DNA of 15,653 bases from Lichenicola sp964247755 (GCA_964247755.1 CAXTVX010000072.1:1-15653); one strand, 5' to 3'. Shown: positions 1 to 7,620, counted from the stretch's first letter. A program made the numbers and translations. Notes: generated from the sequence alone by a model not told the origin.

Positions 1-32
1 CTCTCGCGGATACCGTCCGCTTGCGGGATGTC

Positions 33-923
33 TCATTCAACCGTGGGGCGGAGGACCTCGCGCCACTGCTTGCGGGCTGCCGTCGCGTCGTCCTGGGCGA
101 ACGCCGTGCCGATCCAGGCCGAGACGATGCGGCGCTGGGTCTTGCCCGCATGGGCGAGCGCGTTGCGCATGAAATGAACACGGCACCTTTGCCAAGTGGC
201 GCTGAGCACCTTGGTGATGGCCGCCTTCAGGCCCTCGTGCGCATCCGAGATCACCAGCCTGGTGCCGCGCATGCCGCGCCGCGCCAGGCTACGCAGGAAC
301 TCTGTCCAGAACGGCTCCGCTTCGCTGTGGCCAACCGTCATGCCCAGCACCTCGCGCCTGCCGTCGGTGTTGACGCCGACCGCGATGATCACCGCGACCG
401 AGACGATGTGATGGTCGCGCCGGACCTTCACGTAGGTGGCGTCCAGCCAGACATAGGGCCAGTCGCCCTCGATCGGCCGAGCCAGGAACGCATTCACCCG
501 CTCGTCGATCTCGCCGCAGAGCCGGGAAACCTGGCTTTTGCTGATGCCCTCCATGCCCATGGCCCGGACCAGGTCATCGACCGACCGTGTGGAGATGCCC
601 TGGATGTAGGCCTCCTGGATCACCGCGGTCAGCGCCTTCTCGGCCATGCGGCGCGGCTCCAGGAAGGACGGAAAGTAGCTGCCGCGGCGCAGCTTCGGGA
701 TCCGGAGCTCGACCGTCCCGGCCCTCGTCTCCCAGTCGCGGTCACGGTAGCCTTTGCGCTGGTTGACCCGGTCGGTGCTCCGCTCGCCCGGAGCGGCACC
801 GCACAGCGTCTCGGTCTCCAGCTGCATCAGGCGCTCGGCGGCGAAGCCGATCATCTCGCGCAGGAACGTCGCGTCAGAACCCTTCTCCAAAAGCGCGCGA
901 AGGGCAATCTTGTCATCGGTCAT
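33..923 (-). pseudogene. IS256-family (mutator-type) transposase, C-terminally truncated
   Basis: DDE transposase of the IS256/mutator family, which moves its element by a copy-out mechanism. The 296 aa product aligns by eye with the family from its N-terminus: IPKLRRGSYFPSFLEPRR at about residues 75-92, the first catalytic Asp in WLDATYVKVR (D161), the second in VISDAHEGL (D227), and the signature CRVHFMRN (247-254). Family members are about 400 aa; here the frame stops soon after KQWREV, before the region that carries the third catalytic Glu (usually in an NPLERLN-EIKRR stretch). The DNA past the stop does not resume IS256 sequence in any frame I could read, so the 3' part looks replaced rather than frameshifted. 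The element's other end is seen upstream of the start codon, near 1018. The product should be inactive. The family call is firm; the cause of truncation is inferred. Confidence 0.9.
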
Positions 924-993
924 CGTGGTGGTCCCAGGTCAGAGTTGCGTGTCGCAACCCAACCCTACCCAGTCCCACCGCGGTGGCCGCCTC

Positions 994-1018
994 CTACACC
1001 ACGTCTTGGGACACGACC
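994..1018. repeat. Probable terminal inverted repeat of the truncated IS256 element
   Basis: The stretch reading CTACACCACGTCTTGGGACA followed by CGACC lies 70-95 bp upstream of the transposase start. It resembles the ends of many IS256-family elements, which read GG(T)...GTCCCAAGA.GTGGTGTA from the outside in. The outer boundary is placed at about 1018. The partner repeat would lie beyond the missing 3' end of the transposase and is not in the window, so the call rests on resemblance alone. Confidence 0.5.
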
Positions 1019-1159
1019 TAGACGCCAAAGTAAAACCATCTGCAAAGAATGCTGACGTTAGGGCCTAGAGCGGTAGCCAAGCTGAGTGAATCTTTGGAAG
1101 TACCCAGACCGGCCGGGATCTGACTCAAACTGTCTGCCGGGGACTGGAGGCCGGCCGGC

Positions 1160-1811
1160 ATGTCGAAGGCTCTCTCGGTCGATCTTCGGACACGTGTTCT
1201 CGGTGCTGTGGCGCGGGGCGCCAGTCACCGTGAGGCAGCGGCGCGTTTTGGCGTCAGCGCTGCCTCAGTCAGCCGTTGGCGCCGGCTGGAGCGCGAGCAG
1301 GGCGACCTCAGGCCGGGCGCGCTCGGCGGTGATCGCCGCTCCAGCCGCATCAAGGCCCAGGCAATATTGATCCTGCAGGTGCTGGGTAAGATGCGCGACG
1401 CCACCATTGAGGAGTTGCAAGCAGCGCTCGGGAAGCGCGGACATTGGTTTGGCTACGGCACGTGGCGCCGCTTCTTCCAGCGCCACCGCATCACGTGCAA
1501 AAAAGACGGACCAGGCCGCGGAGCAGGATCGGCTGGACGTCCTGAGCAGACGCCACAAGTGGTTCGAAGGCCAAATCGACCTTGATCCAGACAGGCTCGT
1601 GTTTATCGACGAGACCTGGGCCTCCACGAAGATGGCGCGCACCCACGGCCGTGCGCGTCACGGCGAGCGCCTGCGCGTAGTCGTCCCACACGGGCATTGG
1701 AAGACCACCACCCTTGTCGCCGGGCTGCGCAACAGCGGCATGGTCGCGCCGATGGTCCTCGACGGACCTATCAACGGCGAGCTCTTCCAAGACTATGTCG
1801 ACCAAGTGTAA
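1160..1811 (+). pseudogene. IS630-family transposase, frameshifted and C-terminally truncated
   Basis: Transposase of the IS630 (Tc1/mariner-like) family. The first segment from ATG 1160 is a helix-turn-helix domain (MSKALSVDLRTRVLGAVARG, then HREAAARFGVSAASVSRWRR). It runs in frame to HRITCKK at about 1506, then must move +1 to continue as TDQAAEQDRLDVLSRRHKWF, RLVFIDETWAST (first catalytic Asp) and HGHWKTTTLVAGLRNSGM. The shift coincides with a run of six A at 1499-1504; five A would restore a single frame. The shifted frame ends at TAA 1809-1811 after ELFQDYVDQV, roughly 217 aa in all, while the family is usually over 300 aa, so the second Asp (in VMDNL) and the final acidic residue are absent. 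Sequence after the stop is unrelated and AT-richer. Upstream frame and function are clear; whether the A6 run is a mutation or a slippage site cannot be told here. Confidence 0.85.
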
Positions 1812-1824
1812 GATTGTTATGATA

Positions 1825-1867
1825 TCAAAGGGCGGGTCTCAAGGCCGTACGATCGTTCAAAGGGCGG
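1825..1867. repeat. Direct repeat TCAAAGGGCGG x2 in a short gene-free stretch
   Basis: Two perfect copies of TCAAAGGGCGG lie at 1825-1835 and 1857-1867, just after the broken IS630 gene and about 120 bp downstream of the minus-strand membrane-protein gene. The role is unknown. It may be debris of the event that truncated the transposase. Nothing else is recognised between 1812 and 1982. Confidence 0.35.
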
Positions 1868-1982
1868 AAAGGCCTGCTTCAATGGAGTGAGGCGAAACGT
1901 CAATGCAATCAGCAGTAGACGCAAAGAAGCTCTAAAAACTTGGTTATGTTAAGCGCTTAGCTTGATTTCATCAGCTTCAGAT

Positions 1983-2597
1983 TTAGTGGCGTTTTTTAAT
2001 CATTCGCCTCCATAACCGCTTTGCTTGACTCTCTGCCATACTAAGGTCTGAACTCAACCAGCCGACAGTTAATCCGAGGGGTACACCAATGATAACAGCA
2101 GCAGACACTGCAGATGGACCAGGCACTCGGACACTGGTATCGGGAATGGTTGCAATCCAATCCATACCGTATTTGTCAATGAGTATACCAACGCAAGGGA
2201 AGTATGCCGCACCAACACACGCCAACACGGAACGGTAGTTCCCAATCAACAGACGAGCTACTGCGAGCAAAATGCCAAGCGTCAAAAAAGCTTTGTAGAA
2301 TTCAAACAGAACGATGGGGGAGAAAATTATTGATAAGAGAGGCAAAAAAAGGGTGCTTGCTGCACTGATAAGACAGCCGCCAACTGTTGCTGAACGAGCT
2401 TGCTGCTCGAAGAGCATGTTGAGGCCTAACCTTAAAAATACGGCAAGGCATGTAAGAAAACACGATGCGGGTCCGCCAATCAAGCAAGCGAACAGCACGA
2501 TCTTCATAGTTTCGAACCACTTGATTAGAGATAATCTATGCATGCTAAGTTTTGAGATTACCTTAAACAGGGTCCCGCAGAACTTGAGGAACTCCAA
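1983..2597 (-). CDS. Multi-pass membrane protein of unknown function
   Basis: I do not recognise this family. The 204 aa product has about five hydrophobic stretches: residues 33-56 (IVLFACLIGGPASCFLTCLA), 72-98, 103-118, 123-141 and 162-181. The basic C-terminal tail (RLWRRMIKKRH) is probably cytoplasmic. The longest frame opens with TTG at 2597; an ATG at residue 19 (2543) is an equally possible start, and neither has a strong ribosome binding site, so the N-terminus is uncertain. The gene stands alone between a broken IS630 element and a recombinase remnant. Its codons and flanks are clearly richer in A/T than the rest of the window, which suggests arrival by transfer from a lower-GC source. 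No function is inferred. It is accepted as a gene because the hydrophobic pattern spans the whole frame. Confidence 0.6.
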   Translation of the reverse strand: MEFLKFCGTLFKVISKLSMHRLSLIKWFETMKIVLFACLIGGPASCFLTCLAVFLRLGLNMLFEQQARSATVGGCLISAASTLFLPLLSIIFSPIVLFEFYKAFLTLGILLAVARLLIGNYRSVLACVGAAYFPCVGILIDKYGMDWIATIPDTSVRVPGPSAVSAAVIIGVPLGLTVGWLSSDLSMAESQAKRLWRRMIKKRH

Positions 2598-2680
2598 CCA
2601 TGCGCATCTTTATCCATGCCATTTAACTTGTAACCCAGTTGGTCTGGTCAACGCAACAACTCGTTATGATAGCCAATCAA

Positions 2681-2875
2681 TTATCCGTCAATCATAGATG
2701 TTAAGGCTGTTGTGGGGCCATGCAATAGCACGACGCTGTTGAGTCCGGTCGTTTCGACCAACGACACAACGATCGCCCAACGGTTGGTAATTCTAGCTAT
2801 AAGAAGCCTATGCATCTGTTGCTTTGGTTGAAGGTTGACTCTGTCTGAGGTTGGGCGCGCTATGCGCTCCGCCAT
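2681..2875 (-). CDS. Small hypothetical protein, 64 aa, doubtful
   Basis: An ATG-started frame of 64 aa with no domain that I recognise. It has a basic N-terminal half and a hydrophobic middle (WAIVVSLVETTGLNSVVLLH), too short and polar for a confident membrane helix. There is no clear ribosome binding site, and it lies in the same lower-GC patch as the membrane protein downstream on the same strand. It could be a chance frame or a fragment of a larger decayed gene. Confidence 0.2.
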   Translation of the reverse strand: MAERIARPTSDRVNLQPKQQMHRLLIARITNRWAIVVSLVETTGLNSVVLLHGPTTALTSMIDG

Positions 2876-3166
2876 GCTACGCGATGGCTAGAGTGGGGCC
2901 AAAGTAGGACTCGCTCGCCATCCCCACAGCCATCACAGGCGCCGGTGATGTGCTAATAGGTCTTCCGGTCTCCCTCGGCCGAGGGAGATAGCGCCAACTT
3001 GGTGCAGTAGCCGCTCTGCTCCCACCAGTTGCTGAGCCCTAGCGATAATCAGGCCCGACCCTCTGCCCGTCCGGCTGCAGCCAGTGGATGCACCAGGCTC
3101 GGCCGGTCACCGAGGAACCGGTGCCATTGCCGACAGCGGCGCTAGCTCCGCACCGATCTGTCGGCT
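2876..3166. other. Gene-free stretch between the AT-rich patch and the recombinase remnants
   Basis: No frame here reads like protein on either strand. The only structure seen is a perfect 20-bp palindrome at 2969-2988, listed separately. GC content rises again toward the right end, so the border of the foreign patch probably lies in this stretch. Confidence 0.4.
2969..2988. repeat. Perfect 20-bp palindrome
   Basis: TCTCCCTCGGCCGAGGGAGA is self-complementary over all 20 bases with no loop. It has no following T-run, so it is not a standard intrinsic terminator. It could be an operator, a recombination site or the folded end of a small element; its role is unknown. Confidence 0.5.
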
Positions 3167-3639
3167 TCACCATCGGCCGAGCGCGATTCTGAAAGCTTTG
3201 GTCGTCACCGGGGGCGGACGGCGCTGGCAGAACCTGCGCTCGCTCGGTCGAAAGACGCAAAAGGAGCAGTTCTGAAGAGTCGGAATCCTCGGCTCGGCCA
3301 CCGTCGCTAGAGCCGTGCTGGGTGAGTTGCAGTAAGCACCTGCTGCTGGCCCTGCCGGTTGGTTGATATCTGCGACAACACGGTGGCTGGTGTCGCTTGG
3401 CGGGCAGCATCCCGTTGAGGGGATCGCCAGCGGCCCGCGCGCCTTGAGCTGGAACGCCGCCACCTCTGCCGCCGGACCGCTCAGCGTCAGCGTGTGCCGC
3501 AGCCAGTCGCTGTCGGCCGGTGCCAGCACCACGGCATCGGCCGCCTCACTGGTATCCACATCCGCACTTACCGAGTCTGACCGCGCTTCCTGGTCGATCC
3601 CTCCTTGGCAAAGGCACCGGAGCTGTGGACTTTCGTCAT
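3167..3639 (-). pseudogene. Degenerate gene remnant downstream of the broken recombinase
   Basis: An ATG at 3639 follows a purine-rich GGAGAAGGGGAAGAGT ribosome binding site and opens MTKVHSSGAFAKEGS, but that frame ends after 23 codons at 3568. A neighbouring frame continues as a plausible protein: SVSADVDTSEAADAVVLAPA, then DSDWLRHTLTLSGPAAEVAAFQLKARGPLAIP, after which the sequence again loses coherence. The WLRHTLTLSGPAAEVAAF section resembles the start of an uncharacterised alphaproteobacterial protein often seen near recombinases; this is from memory and is weak. I read it as a frameshifted, truncated gene once translated after the recombinase. No function is assigned. Confidence 0.45.
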
Positions 3640-4457
3640 ACTCTTCCCCTTCTCCTTCCCCGGCTTGCGCCAGGCGCCGCGGACCGGCTTGCGGCCCTCC
3701 GGCATGGCCTGGGCAGCCGCCTGCATCTCGATCCCCTGCAGGATCCGGCGCACGCCGACGGCGCCGAGCCGGCGCTCCAACATGCCGTGCACGCTGACCG
3801 CCTGGAACACCGCGCCATAGCTGATGCCGGACCGCTGCAGCCACCGCTCCAGCGCCTGCGCCGGGCGGAGCGGGTCGCCACGCCGCCGCGGCAGCCGCAC
3901 CGCCTGCCCTAGCTGCCCAGCCGGCGCTGCCCCTGCCCGCACTGACAGGACCAGCTCCCCATCCCCGAAGCGCAGGTCATCCCGGTCGATCCCGGCAACA
4001 GCCCGCGCACCTGGACCAGCAGCAGCAGCGCCCGGTTGCGCAGGCCAGCCAGATCCTCGCCGCAGCGTGTCAGCTGGGCCAGCACCGCCTCGCCCACCAT
4101 CTGCCGCCGGCGGAGTGCCGCCCGCACCGCGGCATAGGCAGTCGGCGACGCCAAGCCTTGCCTCTCATGGTGCTCGGCGACTGCCGCCAGGCGCAGCCTC
4201 ACGCCGTTCGGCCCAAGCAGCGGCGGCAGGCTCTCGATGTAGGCGACGAGCCGCTCCGGCGGCACCGGCAGGTCCAGCCAATCGCCCTGGCTGCTGTGCC
4301 AGGCGAGGAAGGCCTGCCAGGCGCCAGCATACACCTGCCGCGTCCTGGAGCTGAGCGTGCCCGCTCCCGAGCCTGTTCCTACAGCGGCACCGTCCGGCGG
4401 CTCCGGATCGTCTCGCTGGGTCACGAGCGAGGTGAACAGGTTGAGCTCCTGCGGCAT
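3640..4457 (-). pseudogene. Tyrosine recombinase/integrase, frameshifted and lacking its catalytic C-terminus
   Basis: Remains of a phage-integrase-family (tyrosine) recombinase. The likely start is ATG 4457 (MPQELNLFTSLV). The N-terminal core-binding domain is intact (SSRTRQVYAGAWQAFLAWHS, then VPPERLVAYIESLPPLLG), and the catalytic domain begins with EDLAGLRNRALLLLVQVRGL. There the usual (L)RRSEL block with the first catalytic Arg is missing, and the frame shifts. The correct reading continues in another frame as GIDRDDLRFGDGELVLSV, then PRRRGDPLRPAQALERWL and ISYGAVFQAVSVHGMLERRL. It then runs into unrelated sequence at about QGIEMQAAAQAM, before the HxxR, H and Tyr motifs. It is transcribed divergently from the intact recombinase at 4758, about 300 bp away. 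It cannot be catalytic. A small deletion of the RRSEL codons would explain both the lost Arg and the frameshift (inference). Confidence 0.8.
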
Positions 4458-4664
4458 CCAGCCGACACGGACACGATGGCGCTTTGTCGGCGTCCGCAGT
4501 TCGACAAGCTCCAAACAAGGCGGCAATTGCCTGTTGCCGCCACACAGACTGTTCTTTTGGTTTACATACCTCAGATGCTGTCTGACACGTAGCCTAACCC
4601 ATTGTCCCTGCTTGGCATTTTTCTGACCCTCACCGCCACCAACCATTAATCTCTCGATCTTCCT

Positions 4665-4694
4665 TACGCCCGATAAGTGTGATTGTCGGGCGTA
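4665..4694. promoter_or_regulatory. Inverted repeat between divergent recombinase genes
   Basis: Arms TACGCCCGATA (4665-4675) and TGTCGGGCGTA (4684-4694) are complementary except for one position that can pair as G-U, around an 8-base centre AGTGTGAT. This geometry (11-bp arms, 6-8-bp centre) is what a tyrosine recombinase core site looks like, and it also suits an operator. It lies 63 bp upstream of the intact recombinase start. The rest of the 300-bp intergenic region (4458-4757) shows no gene. Confidence 0.5.
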
Positions 4695-4757
4695 GAGAAA
4701 GGGACCAGGATCGAGCACCGAAGCCTCCTAGCGAGCATGCGCGTCCAGGAGAGATAG

Positions 4758-5879
4758 ATGGCCGATCCCGACCTGAACCCGGGCCTGCTTCTGGACCTCG
4801 AGCCGCAAGCCGGGGTCGACATCCGCGCAGCCCCGCTCGGCCACCCGCCGGCGCTGATCCGCGCCTGGTTCGATGACGCGGCCGACGCGGTGGTCCCGGT
4901 GCACGACGGCACGCTTGCCACCGCGCGACGTGCCGCCGACGCCTTCGCGCGGCAGGCCAAGGCCGCCAACACCAGGCGGGCCTACCGCGCCGGCGTTCGC
5001 GCCTGGTGCAGCTGGTGCGACAGCCATGCGCTGCCCTGCCTGCCGGGGCGGCCGCAGGACGTTGTCGCCTTCCTGGCCGCCGAGCGCAGCCGCGGCTGCT
5101 CGGTCACCACCGTCGATCTGCGCCGGGCCGCCATCCGCTATCTGCACCATCTGGCCGGTGTGGCGCTGCCGACCGCGCACGCCCAGGTCACCGAGACCGT
5201 GGCCGGCATCCGCCGCTCGGCCGCCCACGCCGGCGAGCGGCCGCGCAAGAAGGTTGCCGCCACGCTCGCCGTGCTCACCCGTATCCTCGAGCCGATCCCG
5301 GATGATCTGACCGGTCTGCGCGACCGGGCGCTGTTGCTGCTGGGCTTTGCTGGCGCGCTCCGGCGCTCGGAGCTGGCTGCGGTCCGGGTCGAGCACATCG
5401 AGCTCCGCGCCCGCGGGCTGCAGCTCACCCTGCCCACCAGCAAGGGCGCGCGGAGCGGCGGCAGCGTCGTGGTCGCCATCCCGGCCGGCAGCACGACGGC
5501 GTGCCCGGTGAAGGCGCTGTATCGCTGGCTTGAAGCAGCCGGCATCCGCGAGGGCGCGGTGTTCCGCCGCATCTGGCAGCCGCCGGCGAGCGGCGGCCAT
5601 GACCCGGGCGGGGCTCGAGCCCAGATCGTCGGCAGCCAGCCGATCGACCCGCGCACGGTGGCCCGCATCATCCAGGCAAGAGCCGAGGCGGCGGGCTACG
5701 AGGCCGGCACCCTGGGCGGCCACAGCCTCAAGCGCGGCGCGCTGACCGAGGGCATGGAGCGCGGCATCCACCCGACCCGGCTCAAGCAGCACGGCCGGCA
5801 CAAGAGCTACGCCGTGCTCGACGAGTACCTGGAGATGGGTGATCCGTTCGAAAGCCATCCATTGAAGGGCGTGTTGTAG
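4758..5879 (+). CDS. Tyrosine recombinase/integrase (phage integrase family)
   Basis: Site-specific recombinase that cuts and rejoins DNA through a covalent 3'-phosphotyrosine intermediate. 373 aa, full length. ATG 4758 is preceded by AGGAGAG at good spacing. N-terminal core-binding (SAM-like) domain at about residues 45-155 (ANTRRAYRAGVRAWCSWCDS). Catalytic domain at about 165-365: Arg I in GALRRSEL (R202), Lys in LPTSK (K229), box II GGHSLKRGAL with H322, GRHKS with H348, and the nucleophile in DEYLE (Y357). The residue at the Arg II position of box II is Lys (K325, HSLK for HxLR), though R326 follows directly. I recall the same HSLKRG in related alphaproteobacterial recombinases, so it is probably a subfamily trait and not a defect. 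It stands alone with a divergent decayed recombinase upstream. The substrate site is unknown; the inverted repeat upstream is a candidate. The family is certain, the biological role is not. Confidence 0.93.
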   Translation: MADPDLNPGLLLDLEPQAGVDIRAAPLGHPPALIRAWFDDAADAVVPVHDGTLATARRAADAFARQAKAANTRRAYRAGVRAWCSWCDSHALPCLPGRPQDVVAFLAAERSRGCSVTTVDLRRAAIRYLHHLAGVALPTAHAQVTETVAGIRRSAAHAGERPRKKVAATLAVLTRILEPIPDDLTGLRDRALLLLGFAGALRRSELAAVRVEHIELRARGLQLTLPTSKGARSGGSVVVAIPAGSTTACPVKALYRWLEAAGIREGAVFRRIWQPPASGGHDPGGARAQIVGSQPIDPRTVARIIQARAEAAGYEAGTLGGHSLKRGALTEGMERGIHPTRLKQHGRHKSYAVLDEYLEMGDPFESHPLKGVL

Positions 5880-6029
5880 AAGAGGCTCATACCCATCAAG
5901 TAGAGCTGAACGGCTTGTAGCTGGGTGTCTCTCGTTGCAGCCATCTGGAGATTTGACGTCATTCTCTATAGGCGGATGTCCTGTGGGAGCATTAGAGGAT
6001 GGAGGAGGCGCTAATGCTGACCTGCCACT

Positions 6030-6626
6030 TCAGTGGATGGCGATCTCCAGGTCATCCAGGATCACCGCCAACTCCGCACGGCAATGCGAGAGTCTGGGTG
6101 AGGCGATAACCTTGAGTTTGCCGATGGCTCGGTCGTAGAGCGCCATGCAACGCTCCTCGTTCAGCCGTGACGGGTAGAGCACCCCGTCAGGATGGTTGGG
6201 ATGAACATGGAACGCTGCCGACCATTCCCGTGCTTGCCTTTGGTCACGTGCACCAATGACGTCGGACGGCACGCCCATGCGCAGCGGACCGTCGCCGGTC
6301 AGGTCGACCAAACGTAGCACGTCGATCGGCTGGATGCTGGCGAGCGAGCACCGCTCGATCTCGGCCATCTCGATGACGCAGTCTGCACCGCGTCCGTCAG
6401 CGCAATCGCGTAGGATGGTCTCGACGAACGCCACCTTGGCACTAGAGCCCAGGTAGACTAGGCCGAATGCCAGGCCGGTCGGATCGCTGAAGCGGCTGAG
6501 ACCAGCCCCGAAACCCAGAGGATCGGGGTAGCGCGACTCATAGAGCCGCCGCCACACCTGGCCAACCGGCACCTCCGCCATCACTAGCGCACGGCCGGAG
6601 AAGTCGGCGCTCAGCGACACGGACAC
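6030..6626 (-). CDS. RES-domain toxin (predicted NAD+-degrading)
   Basis: RES-domain protein, the toxin of Xre-RES type II toxin-antitoxin pairs; characterised members deplete cellular NAD+. 198 aa from GTG 6626, with an alternative ATG at residue 16 (6581; MAEVPVGQVWRRLYESRYPD). Family features seen: RRLYESRYPDPL (R26/R27), a GLSRFSDPTGLAFGLVYLGS block, AFVETIL with conserved Glu (E69), and GVLYPSRLN with the conserved Ser (S153), giving the Arg-Glu-Ser set the domain is named for. Length is normal for the family. GTG 6626 lies 3 bp after the stop of the upstream antitoxin gene (TGAGTAGTG), so the two are translationally coupled in one operon, which favours the GTG start. No truncation is seen, so the toxin is probably functional and neutralised by its neighbour. 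Confidence 0.87.
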   Translation of the reverse strand: MSVSLSADFSGRALVMAEVPVGQVWRRLYESRYPDPLGFGAGLSRFSDPTGLAFGLVYLGSSAKVAFVETILRDCADGRGADCVIEMAEIERCSLASIQPIDVLRLVDLTGDGPLRMGVPSDVIGARDQRQAREWSAAFHVHPNHPDGVLYPSRLNEERCMALYDRAIGKLKVIASPRLSHCRAELAVILDDLEIAIH

Positions 6627-6629
6627 TAC

Positions 6630-7346
6630 TCAGGTGAAGGTGCCGGCAGCCTGGTTCCTGACCACCCCGACCACGGCATCGACCTGTCCCGCCTTCAGGG
6701 CCTCAAGCGCGGTGCGGCCGCCCAGTTCGGCGTGCACGGTGCGCAGGAAGCGATAGACGGTCCAGGGCTGCCCGCCTAGCACCTCGAACAGCTTCGGCAA
6801 GCCGGGCAGGGGCAGGCCCACGTCGGTGATCTGCCAGCGCGGATACCGCACGCCCCGGGTCGCCCCTTCCAGACCCAGTAGCTCATGGCGCCTGCGCTTC
6901 ACGTTGATCGTCTCGTGAGAAGCGCCAATCAGCGAGCCGAAGTCGCGCGCGGTCAGCATGTCCGCGCTGTTCAGGATGGCGGCCACCTTGGAGATGCCAC
7001 GGGCCCTGGCACGCGCCAGGGCGGCGCCTAGCGGATCATCATCCGTCTCCTCGGCCACGACTTTCGCTTCGCCGTCAGGCGTCACCGTGAAGGTGAAGGA
7101 GCAGGTCCTGCCGGTCCGTTTGGCCTTGGCTGCGGTATCGGCGTAGCCGGTGATCACCTTGCCGAGCACCCGGCCTTTGGCGGCGATCCGCTGGTAGCGG
7201 ACCTTTGAGACGGGCACGTCAGTGCTCTCCTCGCCGGCGTGGATCCGCACCTTCCGGCTCAGGTTGGGCGAGCGTGTCGTCCGCTGCTTGCCGCTACGAG
7301 GCTGCTTCGCGGACGCCGATCGATCCTGTTCATGCACTTGAGCCAT
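6630..7346 (-). CDS. Xre/MbcA/ParS-type antitoxin with a long N-terminal extension
   Basis: Predicted antitoxin of the RES toxin encoded directly downstream. 238 aa from ATG 7346, with AGGAGG five bases upstream. The C-terminal part fits the DUF2384 toxin-binding domain: LPKLFEVLGGQPWTVYRFLR followed by HAELGGRTALEALKAG (about 205-220) and DAVVGVV. A helix-turn-helix-like segment precedes it (MLTARDFGSLIGASHETINV, about 130-150). Usual antitoxins of this group are about 130-170 aa. The first 120 residues here are extra: a basic leader (KQPRSGKQRTTRSPNLSRKV), a section with possible beta strands (TCSFTFTVTPDGEAKVVAEE), and DDDPLGAALARARARGI. I do not recognise this extension. The protein probably binds the tandem repeats in its own promoter and represses the operon. 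The antitoxin role rests on both the domain and the coupled RES gene. Confidence 0.82.
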   Translation of the reverse strand: MAQVHEQDRSASAKQPRSGKQRTTRSPNLSRKVRIHAGEESTDVPVSKVRYQRIAAKGRVLGKVITGYADTAAKAKRTGRTCSFTFTVTPDGEAKVVAEETDDDPLGAALARARARGISKVAAILNSADMLTARDFGSLIGASHETINVKRRRHELLGLEGATRGVRYPRWQITDVGLPLPGLPKLFEVLGGQPWTVYRFLRTVHAELGGRTALEALKAGQVDAVVGVVRNQAAGTFT

Positions 7347-7371
7347 TGCGGCCTCCTGACCCTAGAATGGA

Positions 7372-7412
7372 ATTATTCGTCAGGTTCGTCAAGTTTGTCC
7401 GGCCCGTCAGGA
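7372..7412 (-). promoter_or_regulatory. Antitoxin-toxin operon promoter with four tandem 9-bp repeats
   Basis: Four consecutive 9-mers on the plus strand, TCGTCAGGT, TCGTCAAGT, TTGTCCGGC and CCGTCAGGA (7377-7412), begin 31 bp upstream of the antitoxin start. Read on the minus strand, a -10-like AATAAT (7372-7377) follows at 18 bp from CGGACA; TTGACG is an alternative -35 further in. The repeats cover the putative -35 region, as expected for an autorepressor site of the Xre-type antitoxin. The promoter boxes are weak matches; the repeats are plain. Confidence 0.55.
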
Positions 7413-7620
7413 TCACGCGCCAGCGAGCGATGCGGAGGGTATCCCACTTCGAGGGTCCACTCAGTGAGATCGCCCAGGGAACGAGCCATGATACCCGCCC
7501 GACGGGTCGCGTTCTTGACGTTGTGGTCCACGGTCTCTGCCCTACCCTGCGCAGGGAAACGCAACGGAATTGGCAAGGCCTCGCAACCCGCCTGAGCCTA
7601 CCCGAGTCGCGGCAGCATGG

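Noticed and set aside
21..1055. Long plus-strand frame of 344 aa opposite the IS256 transposase
   Set aside because: It is the antisense shadow of a clearly recognisable transposase, has no domain signature and is typical of high-GC coding DNA.
4728..5858. 376-aa minus-strand frame opposite the intact recombinase
   Set aside because: The plus-strand frame carries all recombinase motifs; this one is its complement.
4458..5879. RIT element (three recombinases in tandem)
   Set aside because: Only two recombinases are present and they point away from each other; RIT elements have three in one direction.
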